NCBI GenBank assembly: GCA_043735935.1
Contig: JAYTDO010000242.1
Location: 1-5,072, forward strand
DNA from: JANLQB01 sp043735935
Lineage (GTDB): Bacteria > Verrucomicrobiota > Verrucomicrobiia > Chthoniobacterales > Chthoniobacteraceae
DNA length: 5,072 bases
Direction: 5' to 3'
The notes beneath the pieces are model-generated. The model saw nothing but the letters and a program-made list of their open reading frames with translations, had not been told where the DNA came from and ran no database searches. Each line of letters begins with the position of its first letter. Within the stretch, counting starts at the first letter, position 1. The translations under genes and the position numbers were made by a program. This document shows, piece by piece, positions 1 through 5,072 of this stretch.

Positions 1-1
1 G

Positions 2-1771
2 GAGATCGCCCGCGAAAAGACCCGGCGGTATGCCGGGGAGATCGACAACCGGCTGGCCAGGGCCTCGCGCATCCCGATGATGCATGCCCGGGCCTTCGAG
101 GCCGGTGTCTTTTCGAGTGAAGAGCAGGTCAACGCCTACCTGCGAAGCGTGGTGGCGGCGAACCGGGACATCTATGGTTCGTGCCTCGCGTTCGAGCCGG
201 ATGCGTTCGGGCCGAACCGGCCATTCTTCGCGCCATATGGCTATTGGAAACCCGACGGCACCCTGGAATTCGTGCAGATCGGCAATGCTGAATATAACCA
301 CTTTCGTTGGCCGTGGTACACCCTGCCAAAGGCCGCCGGCCGCATGATCTGGACGGAGCCGTATTTCGACGATGGAGGTGGCAACATCTTAATGACGACC
401 TGCTCGGTCCCGTTCAATCGCGACGGCAAATTCTGGGGCGTCGCGACGATCGACATTTCGCTGGATCGGCTCACTCGGGAAACCGCTCGCTTCAAGCTCG
501 GCAGCCGCGGTTACGCCTTCATCGTGAGTCAGCAGGGGCGCTACATCGCACATCCGGACCCCACGAAAATCATGCAAGGATCGATCCAGGATGCGAACTC
601 TGGGCTTGCGGCGAAAATGCTCGGCGGCGAAGGCGGATTTGTGGAAATGGCCGACCCGTGGCGAGGCGAAGCGGCGTGGATCGCCTTCGAGCCAATCCAA
701 AGCAGCGGCTTTTCGCTCGCGCTGGTCTATCCGCGGTCGGCGGCGCTGCGCGACGCCTACACCCTGCGCAATGAACTCATCGGACTCGGCGTCTTCGGGA
801 TGCTGGCGCTCGGTGCCGTCCTCGTACTGAGCGCACGCTCGATCTCGCGACCTCTCGTATCGCTGGCGGAAGCGGCCAACGAAGTTGCTTCGGGAAATTT
901 CGCCTGCAAAATCGACCCCGCGGGCGCGACCGACGAGGTGCGAAACCTGGCGTTCGCCTTTAATAAAATGACACGCGATCTCCAGAGGCAGATGGAGGAA
1001 GTGCGCTATACGACCACACTGAAGGAGCGCCTGGAGGGCGAATTGGCAGGCGCCCGCCACATCCAGATGAGTCTCCTGCCGAGACAGTTTCCCGATGAAC
1101 CCTCGTTCACGATGCATGCGATCGTGCGACCGGCGCGGGAGGTCGGCGGAGATTTTTACGATTTTTACCGGCTGGACGTGGACCGACTCGTCTTCCTCAT
1201 CGGCGACGTGTCGGGCAAAGGGATTCCGGCGGCGCTTTTCATGGCGGTGACGAAAACGCTCCTCAAAGCGACGGCGGTCGGGAATCTCTCGACCCCGGAA
1301 ATCGTCACACGGGTGAATAACGAGTTGTGTGCGGAGGCCGATGCGGGGATGTTCGTCACGTTGCTCTACGCCCTCCTCAACACGGCCACCGGCGAAGTCG
1401 AACTTTGCAATGCCGGCCATCTGGCGCCGATCATCGCCCACGCGAATGGTGAGATCGCATCCGTCTCCACGCCCGCCGGGACGGCCCTCGGCCTCATGCG
1501 CGGGATGGAATACGCCTCGGCCCGCATCCGGCTCTCGCCCGGTGACACCCTTTTCACCTATACGGACGGCGTCACCGAGGCGCTGGATCGAAATCGCGAA
1601 TTTTACTCCACACAACGCCTCGTGCACGTCCTCCGGGACGTCCACACCCTCCCTGTCGAACGCGTGACGCTCGGTGTCGTGCAGGACGTCCACGCCTTCT
1701 CCGCTGACCAGGAGCAATCCGACGATATTTCCGTCCTCGCCGTGCGCTGGAACGGACCCAACCTTAACTAA
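2..1771 (+). CDS. RsbU-like membrane sensor phosphatase: Cache-HAMP-SpoIIE PP2C domain (5' partial)
   Basis: This is probably a receptor that senses a ligand outside the membrane and dephosphorylates a Ser/Thr-phosphorylated anti-sigma antagonist in the cytoplasm. The frame is open from base 2 without a start, so the N-terminus and presumed first membrane helix lie upstream. The Met at 77 is internal, because the 25 codons before it continue the sensor domain. Numbering from that Met: Cache-type sensor about 1-225, with WPWY (78-81), the WTEPYFDDGGGN motif (92-103) and YIAHPDP (156-162); hydrophobic helix about 234-252; HAMP about 255-307; signalling helix 308-336 with the ERLEGELAGARHIQMSLLP signature; SpoIIE/PP2C about 345-557. 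The metal-ligand aspartates are present: D359 (VGGDFYD), D377 (GDVSGKG), D497 (YTDGVTEA) and D549/D550 (QSDDIS), so the enzyme should be active. No anti-sigma kinase or antagonist gene is in view, so its target is unknown. It heads a tight cluster with the PIN-PhoH gene 6 bases downstream. Confidence 0.93.
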   Translation, partial: EIAREKTRRYAGEIDNRLARASRIPMMHARAFEAGVFSSEEQVNAYLRSVVAANRDIYGSCLAFEPDAFGPNRPFFAPYGYWKPDGTLEFVQIGNAEYNHFRWPWYTLPKAAGRMIWTEPYFDDGGGNILMTTCSVPFNRDGKFWGVATIDISLDRLTRETARFKLGSRGYAFIVSQQGRYIAHPDPTKIMQGSIQDANSGLAAKMLGGEGGFVEMADPWRGEAAWIAFEPIQSSGFSLALVYPRSAALRDAYTLRNELIGLGVFGMLALGAVLVLSARSISRPLVSLAEAANEVASGNFACKIDPAGATDEVRNLAFAFNKMTRDLQRQMEEVRYTTTLKERLEGELAGARHIQMSLLPRQFPDEPSFTMHAIVRPAREVGGDFYDFYRLDVDRLVFLIGDVSGKGIPAALFMAVTKTLLKATAVGNLSTPEIVTRVNNELCAEADAGMFVTLLYALLNTATGEVELCNAGHLAPIIAHANGEIASVSTPAGTALGLMRGMEYASARIRLSPGDTLFTYTDGVTEALDRNREFYSTQRLVHVLRDVHTLPVERVTLGVVQDVHAFSADQEQSDDISVLAVRWNGPNLN

Positions 1772-1777
1772 ACACCC

Positions 1778-3289
1778 GTGAAAAAAATGGCCGTCAAGAA
1801 GACCGACATCTCGCCCACCAAACACTACGTCCTCGATACCAATGTCCTGATCCATGATCCGCAGGCCATGTTCTCCTTTGAGGACAATGTCGTGTGGATC
1901 CCGGTCGAAGTGCTTGAGGAACTCGATCGTTTCAAAGCGGAATCGACCACCCGCGGCGCGAACGCCCGCGAGGTGCATCGGCGATTGAGCGAACGTTTTC
2001 GAACCACCGCCCAGATGAAAAGTGGGGTGGAACTTGAGAACGGGGGACGGCTTCACGTGTGCGTCAATCCGAACGTGCAGTTCGACAGCAAAGGCCACGT
2101 GAAGCTCATCAACGAATCTCCACGGGCGCTGCTCGTAAAGACCATCTTCCCCGACCTCACGCTCACCGACAACCGTATCCTCGCGAGCGCCGCTTATCTC
2201 GCCGATACGAAGTCGCCCCACACCGTCCTCGTCACCAAGGACATCAACATGCAACTCAAGGCGCGGACCCTGGGCATCGACGCCCAGGACTACCGCACCG
2301 ATCGAGTCGAGGACGGCGACATCCGCCGGACCCAGCACCGCAGTGCACAGGAAGATTACGAGACCTTCGACGTCGGTGGCCACACCCTCCAGGCCTTCGC
2401 AAGTCAGGAGCGCATCAGCCTCCCACAGGCGAAGAGCTTTCTACCGAACCAATACGTCCTGCTTCGCAACGAGGAAGAACCCTCCCACGGCGTCCCGGCG
2501 AGGCACCTTCGCGACGGTGAATTTCAAAGGCTCCACCACGACCACATCAATATCCGCGGTGGTCGGACCTTCAATGCGGCCAATCTCGGGCAGCGCTTTC
2601 TCCTCGATGCGCTCTATAATCCCGATCTGACGTTGGTCACCGTTTACGGCAAGGCTGGCACGGGAAAGACGCTCCTGAGCGTCGGCGCCGCGCTCCAGCA
2701 GGTGCAGGAGGGCGAATACGAAAAGATGCTCATCACCCGCGTCATCATGCCGACCGGACGGGACATCGGCTTTCTTCCCGGCAAGATGGAGGAAAAGATG
2801 GCGCCCTGGGTCCAGCCCGCCTACGACGCGCTCGAACAGCTTCTCGCCAGGCCGCGCAAGCCCGAGCATTTTGACGACAAGCGCCAAAGCTCCCGCAAGC
2901 AACAGGGCGCTCCCCCTCGCAGCGCGGAGTCGACCGGCAACGGCAAATCCGCCCGGCCCTACGAGGCGCTGATGGAAAGCGGCATCCTCGAAATCGAAGC
3001 GATCGCTCACATCCGCGGGCGCTCGCTCCCGCGCGCGGTCTTCATCGTCGACGAAGCCCAGCAACTCACTCCGCATGAAGCCAAAACGCTGGTCACGCGC
3101 ATGGGCAAAGGCAGCAAGATCATCATGATCGGCGACCTCGGGCAGATCGACAATCCCTACGTCGACGCCCACACCAACGGCCTCGTCTACACGCGCAACC
3201 GGCTCCAGGGCCAGTCGTTCATGGCGCACGTCAACCTGTTCAAAGGCGAACGCAGCGAAATGGCGGAAGTGGCCGCCAATCTCATGTAG
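1778..3289 (+). CDS. PIN-PhoH family protein (PhoH2-like RNase/ATPase)
   Basis: A complete 503-residue cytoplasmic protein joining an N-terminal PIN nuclease domain to a C-terminal PhoH ATPase; relatives of this design act as RNA helicase/RNases. PIN (about 16-175): acidic residues D20 (VLDTNVLIHDP), E47/E48 (VLEELDRFK), D131 (LTDNRILA) and D154 (VTKDINMQLKA), with the conserved NARE at 62-65. PhoH (about 258-503): Walker A GKAGTGKT (291-298), TRVIMPTGRDIGFLPGK (320-336), HIRGRSLP (411-418), Walker B VFIVDEAQQL (421-430, D425/E426), KIIMIGDLGQIDNPY (447-461) and the terminal GERSEMAE with likely arginine finger R492. All expected catalytic residues are visible. A hydrophilic insert (about 358-392, many K/R/S/Q) sits between the two ATPase halves. 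The start may be GTG 1778 or ATG 1787, three codons later; no strong Shine-Dalgarno sequence separates them. The gene lies 6 bases after the phosphatase gene, and its stop overlaps the ribosome site of the SUI1 gene, so it is probably in one operon. Confidence 0.95.
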   Translation: MKKMAVKKTDISPTKHYVLDTNVLIHDPQAMFSFEDNVVWIPVEVLEELDRFKAESTTRGANAREVHRRLSERFRTTAQMKSGVELENGGRLHVCVNPNVQFDSKGHVKLINESPRALLVKTIFPDLTLTDNRILASAAYLADTKSPHTVLVTKDINMQLKARTLGIDAQDYRTDRVEDGDIRRTQHRSAQEDYETFDVGGHTLQAFASQERISLPQAKSFLPNQYVLLRNEEEPSHGVPARHLRDGEFQRLHHDHINIRGGRTFNAANLGQRFLLDALYNPDLTLVTVYGKAGTGKTLLSVGAALQQVQEGEYEKMLITRVIMPTGRDIGFLPGKMEEKMAPWVQPAYDALEQLLARPRKPEHFDDKRQSSRKQQGAPPRSAESTGNGKSARPYEALMESGILEIEAIAHIRGRSLPRAVFIVDEAQQLTPHEAKTLVTRMGKGSKIIMIGDLGQIDNPYVDAHTNGLVYTRNRLQGQSFMAHVNLFKGERSEMAEVAANLM

Positions 3290-3292
3290 GAG
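3288..3292 (+). promoter_or_regulatory. Shine-Dalgarno AGGAG for the SUI1 gene
   Basis: AGGAG begins inside the TAG stop codon (3287-3289) of the PIN-PhoH gene and ends 6 bases before the ATG at 3299. The ribosome site therefore overlaps the upstream stop. This fixes the start of the small gene and suggests that its translation is coupled to that of PIN-PhoH. Confidence 0.8.
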
Positions 3293-3298
3293 TGCCCC

Positions 3299-3691
3299 AT
3301 GCGCCCAGAGCCCAGAAAACGAATCGAAACCAATGTGCCTCAAGGAGGTCTCAATTCAGCCTTCGCCGCTCTGAATCTGGACCCGGCAAAGCTGCCAGCC
3401 GGACCCGCCCCCGCCCCCGCTGCCCCATCCGTCCAGAGTCATTGGAAGATGGGACGCGTCGTCCTGCGACGCGAAACGGCCCGCCGCGGCGGCAAGACCG
3501 TCATCGTGGTCCATGATTTCGCCAGCCACCTCCCGCTCGCGGTGATCGAGGCGGTCGGCAAAAAGCTCCGCCAAACTTGCGGCTGCGGCGGAACGGTGAA
3601 AGACCGGACGATCGAGATTCAAATGGACCATCCCGCGCGACTTCGGGCGGTCCTGGAAGCGGAAGGATTTGAAGTCGCGGGTGTCAAATAA
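3299..3691 (+). CDS. SUI1/eIF1-like translation factor (YciH family)
   Basis: A 130-residue bacterial homologue of eukaryotic eIF1. Family members bind the small ribosomal subunit and influence start-site selection; the physiological role in bacteria is poorly defined. The SUI1 fold spans about 50-128: GGKTVIVVHDF (64-74), LP (78-79), the IEAVGKKLRQTCGCGGTVKD core (83-102) and TIEIQMDHP (104-112). The CGCGG-VKD signature (94-102) makes the family call firm. Where I expect IQGD in relatives this protein has IQMD (M109). Residues 1-49 are a non-domain extension with a basic start (MRPEPRKR), a short hydrophobic patch (LNSAFAALNLD, 18-28) and an Ala/Pro linker (PAGPAPAPAAP, 33-43), probably a flexible tether. 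The start is well supported by AGGAG 6 bases upstream. It is the last gene of the apparent phosphatase-PhoH-SUI1 operon, with hairpins following its stop. Confidence 0.93.
   Translation: MRPEPRKRIETNVPQGGLNSAFAALNLDPAKLPAGPAPAPAAPSVQSHWKMGRVVLRRETARRGGKTVIVVHDFASHLPLAVIEAVGKKLRQTCGCGGTVKDRTIEIQMDHPARLRAVLEAEGFEVAGVK
3342..3349 (+). other. Internal perfect Shine-Dalgarno sequence AAGGAGGT
   Basis: Eight bases fully complementary to the canonical anti-Shine-Dalgarno tail lie inside the SUI1 gene (codons for Q15-G16-G17). No ATG, GTG or TTG follows at normal spacing. The only start-like triplet is ATT at 3354, out of frame, which opens just six codons before a TGA. It is seen directly; a role as a ribosome pause site is inference. 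Confidence 0.35.
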
Positions 3692-3692
3692 G

Positions 3693-3709
3693 CGGGACGG
3701 AACGTCCTG
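3693..3709 (+). terminator. Short hairpin just after the SUI1 stop (weak terminator candidate)
   Basis: Bases 3693-3699 and 3703-3709 pair over 7 positions, one of them a G-T wobble, around a GAA triloop. The stem begins two bases after the stop codon. No T-tract follows (the next bases are ATTGAGAAAAT), so intrinsic termination is doubtful. It could instead protect the mRNA 3' end. Confidence 0.3.
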
Positions 3710-3720
3710 ATTGAGAAAAT

Positions 3721-3738
3721 CCCGCCCGGCGCGGCGGG
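3721..3738 (+). terminator. All-GC hairpin, better placed as a minus-strand terminator
   Basis: CCCGCC (3721-3726) and GGCGGG (3733-3738) form a 6-pair GC stem with a six-base loop. On the + strand no T-run follows. Read on the minus strand the stem is followed by ATTTTCTC, a modest T-tract, but no minus-strand gene is supported nearby. It may simply be one of several stems at the end of the operon. Confidence 0.25.
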
Positions 3739-3780
3739 TGAATGCGCCATGAAATCGGCGTGATCCGTATTTCTTCTCAG

Positions 3781-3786
3781 AATAAT
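3781..3786 (+). promoter_or_regulatory. Possible -10 element in the gap before the coiled-coil gene
   Basis: AATAAT matches TATAAT at five of six positions and lies in an AT-rich island (about 3768-3795) within otherwise GC-rich DNA, about 100 bases before the coiled-coil start. No good -35 element stands 16-18 bases upstream, so this is only a pointer to where a promoter might be. Confidence 0.15.
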
Positions 3787-3802
3787 ACACAATTCCCCGT
3801 GC

Positions 3803-3819
3803 TGCCCGCGCGCCGGGCA
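3803..3819 (+). terminator. GC-rich hairpin with pyrimidine-rich tail
   Basis: TGCCCG (3803-3808) and CGGGCA (3814-3819) form a 6-pair stem with a five-base loop, followed by CTTCCCCTGCTTATT. The tail is pyrimidine-rich but broken by C and G. This is the best + strand terminator candidate in the gap. It could equally be a leader structure of the downstream gene if transcription starts near 3790. Confidence 0.35.
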
Positions 3820-3876
3820 CTTCCCCTGCTTATTAGAGAATCTCCAATGCGCGGAGTCCAACCCTCCTCGTTGCAG

Positions 3877-3881
3877 AAAGG
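3877..3881 (+). promoter_or_regulatory. Shine-Dalgarno-like AAAGG for the coiled-coil gene
   Basis: AAAGG ends 5 bases before ATG 3887 and supports this start over the in-frame ATG at 3926, which has no purine-rich site at proper spacing. Confidence 0.45.
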
Positions 3882-3886
3882 CCACC

Positions 3887-5072
3887 ATGTCCCAGCCGCA
3901 CTTATATACCGAACATTCAGACGACATGGCCATTCCACAACGCTGCATACCACTGCCCATCACCAACCTGCCGGTCAACGCCCTCACAGAGGACCGCGAT
4001 CCCACTCGCGAACTGCGTACATTGATCGACCAACTTCAACTGTCCGCCAACGAATCGCGCGCCTGTGCCCGGACCGCGCAAGACGAGCGCGATGAATTAG
4101 CCCGCCAACTCGACCTCGCCAGTTCGCAGATCGAAGAACTGCACGGGAAGGAAGCTTCGTTTCGAGCTCAATTCGTGGAAATCAGCCAACTCCTGCGCGA
4201 GCGCGACTCCGCCCTCGATGACGCCGAAACGCAACGCGCCGCCTCCTCCGGATTAAAGCAGGAACTCGACGCCGCCCGACGGGCGCTCGACGAAGAACGA
4301 CGCCAGCGCCTGGCGCTCTCCTCCCATCAGGCCGACGCCGCAGCCACCGCCGAACATGCCATCACGCGATTCACCGAATTGCAAAAACAAGTGGTCAGTA
4401 TCCGTCAGGCACGCGACTCCTCCCAGGCTCTCAATCTCGACCTCGCGAGCCGACTCTCCCAAGCCGAGGACGCTCTTTCGGAACTCTCCTATCAGCGCGA
4501 CCTCGCCCGCAACGCCCAAAAGGATCTCAGCGACGAAATATCGGACCTTCGCCGCGAACTCGGCAACGTGACCGCCGATCGCGACGCGACCGCGCAGCAA
4601 GTGCTCGATTTGAACGATCAATTCGAAGTCGAACGCTTACGTCTCATCGAGCTTTCCGGCCGATCAAACGTCCCCACCGAAAACAACACCGAAGCCACAC
4701 TCGCGCTCGCCGAGACTCAGCGCATGCTGCTCACCATCACGGACGAACGTGACCAACTCGCGGATCGCGAGCGGCAACTCTCCGACGAGGTGGCGGCGCA
4801 GCAGAAACGATTCGATGAGCTTTCCCAGCAGTTCGCCGAAGCCGAAGCCCAACGTAACGAGGCCGCTTCCACCCCCGCGGAAGTCGCGATCCACCCGGCG
4901 CAGGTCGCGGCGATCAACGAAAGCTTCATGCCCTCGGCCGAGGAACTCGCCCACGCCCAGCGGGTGCTCGACGCATTCGCGGCTGCTGACGGCGCCGGGA
5001 CGGTCGGCCTCGACGGCAAGATGATCGATATCCCGCACAAGAAGCAGGCCGAGCGCCTGCTCGCGCAGGCCG
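3887..5072 (+). CDS. Long coiled-coil protein running into a CitE/HpcH-like C-terminal segment (3' partial)
   Basis: The frame is open from ATG 3887 to the window end (395 codons) with no stop. Residues 1-37 are non-helical and Pro-rich, with no signal peptide or membrane helix, so the product is probably cytoplasmic. Residues about 38-255 and 268-326 are rich in A, R, D, E, Q and L with leucines at heptad spacing, a long coiled coil. A short break with Pro and Asn lies at about 258-268 (SGRSNVPTENNT). Residues 172-311 show a 28-residue repeat. From V333 on the sequence changes character: IHPAQVAAINESFMPSAEE (335-353), AQRVLDAF (357-364) and LDGKMIDIP (375-383) resemble the C-terminal lid of HpcH/HpaI aldolase enzymes, but no aldolase barrel precedes it. 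I do not recognise the coiled-coil part. It may be a scaffold or cytoskeletal-type protein, which is inference. The join may be natural or an assembly artefact. Confidence 0.8.
   Translation, partial: MSQPHLYTEHSDDMAIPQRCIPLPITNLPVNALTEDRDPTRELRTLIDQLQLSANESRACARTAQDERDELARQLDLASSQIEELHGKEASFRAQFVEISQLLRERDSALDDAETQRAASSGLKQELDAARRALDEERRQRLALSSHQADAAATAEHAITRFTELQKQVVSIRQARDSSQALNLDLASRLSQAEDALSELSYQRDLARNAQKDLSDEISDLRRELGNVTADRDATAQQVLDLNDQFEVERLRLIELSGRSNVPTENNTEATLALAETQRMLLTITDERDQLADRERQLSDEVAAQQKRFDELSQQFAEAEAQRNEAASTPAEVAIHPAQVAAINESFMPSAEELAHAQRVLDAFAAADGAGTVGLDGKMIDIPHKKQAERLLAQA
4400..4819 (+). repeat. Five-unit 28-residue (84-base) repeat within the coiled coil
   Basis: Units begin at residues 172, 200, 228, 256 and 284 (bases 4400, 4484, 4568, 4652 and 4736). 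Position 1 is always aliphatic (I, L, V, L, I). Positions 5-6 are Arg-Asp in four of five units (IRQARD, LSYQRD, VTADRD, ITDERD; the fourth reads LSGRSN). Position 15 is Leu in four units, position 19 is L/I/F/L/V, and position 26 is L/L/L/L/F. Twenty-eight residues equal four heptads, so the coil register is kept. The DNA is diverged and the repeat is visible only at protein level. Confidence 0.6.
4883..5072 (+). other. CitE / malyl-CoA lyase-like C-terminal lid segment, barrel missing
   Basis: In the same frame as the coiled coil, residues 333-395 read as the end of an HpcH/HpaI aldolase family enzyme (citrate lyase beta subunit, malyl-CoA lyase type). The marks are VAIHPAQV (333-340), INESFMPSAEELAHAQRVL (343-361), LDGKMIDIP (375-383) and QAERLLAQA (387-395). 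In the family this stretch follows the last barrel strand, and the DGKM segment belongs to a mobile lid over a neighbouring active site. The roughly 220-250 residues that should precede it, with the metal- and CoA-binding residues, are absent here in every frame. The segment uses CAG and AAG only (four Gln, four Lys) and avoids CAA, CGA and TTA, which the coiled-coil part uses freely. Family assignment is fairly sure; how it came to be here is not. Confidence 0.65.

Noticed and set aside
77..82. Met codons at 77 and 80 as the real start of the phosphatase
   Set aside because: The frame is open to the window edge and the codons before 77 read as continuing sensor-domain helix. A start here would cut into the Cache domain and leave no N-terminal membrane anchor.
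1151..1169. Direct repeat ATTTTTACG/ATTTTTACC in the phosphatase gene
   Set aside because: It simply encodes the DFYDFY part of the conserved metal-binding motif.
1781..1787. Run of seven A between the GTG and ATG starts of PIN-PhoH as a slippage or phase-variation site
   Set aside because: The run is short. The downstream ATG at 1787 would restore the protein, so slippage here would have little effect.
389..2383. Minus-strand open frame of 664 codons running antisense to the phosphatase and PIN-PhoH genes
   Set aside because: It mirrors two genes with intact catalytic motifs and crosses the boundary between them. Its product shows no recognisable domain. Long antisense frames are common in GC-rich DNA.
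2441..3343. Minus-strand open frame of 300 codons opposite the PhoH ATPase domain
   Set aside because: It is a shadow of the conserved ATPase sequence, with no domain or ribosome site of its own.
3881..3889. GCCACCATG resembling a eukaryotic Kozak start
   Set aside because: All neighbouring genes are bacterial, with a Shine-Dalgarno sequence or tight operon spacing. The match is coincidental.
3742..4095. Plus-strand frame of 117 codons covering the gap and the start of the coiled-coil gene
   Set aside because: It overlaps the better supported coiled-coil frame in another phase, lacks a ribosome site and has a low-complexity Arg/His-rich product.
1..5072. tRNA, rRNA, CRISPR array, insertion sequence, attachment site
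   Set aside because: No repeats with spacers, terminal inverted repeats, transposase motifs or tRNA-like sequence were recognised on either strand.

Overview
The window is GC-rich DNA of bacterial type. It is almost fully coding on the + strand, with no RNA genes, CRISPR array or insertion sequence that I can recognise. Protein style (Cache-HAMP-SpoIIE phosphatase, PIN-PhoH ATPase, bacterial SUI1/YciH factor, long Arg/Asp/Gln-rich coiled coil) and codon use suggest Verrucomicrobiota, perhaps Opitutae. That placement comes from general familiarity, not from a search, and is tentative.

Layout. Bases 2-1771 are the 3' part of a membrane sensor phosphatase of the RsbU type: extracytoplasmic Cache domain, one visible membrane helix, HAMP, signalling helix and a SpoIIE-type PP2C domain with all its metal-binding aspartates. 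Six bases after its stop comes a complete PIN-PhoH protein (1778-3289), an apparent nuclease joined to an RNA/nucleotide-dependent ATPase. Its stop codon overlaps the Shine-Dalgarno sequence of the third gene (3299-3691), a small SUI1/eIF1-like (YciH) translation factor. The three genes look like one operon linking an environmental sensor to RNA handling and translation initiation. A 195-base gap (3692-3886) with three GC-rich hairpins but no clear T-tract follows. It probably ends the operon and carries the start signals of the next gene.

The last gene (3887 to beyond the window end) encodes a long cytoplasmic coiled-coil protein. Within it residues 172-311 form five units of exactly 28 residues, most with an Arg-Asp pair at the same place. 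Near base 4880 the reading frame passes without a break into about 63 residues that look like the C-terminal lid of HpcH/HpaI aldolase (CitE / malyl-CoA lyase) enzymes, although no aldolase barrel precedes them. This is either a natural fusion or remnant, or a chimeric join in the assembly. It is the most unusual point in the window and the one most in need of checking.
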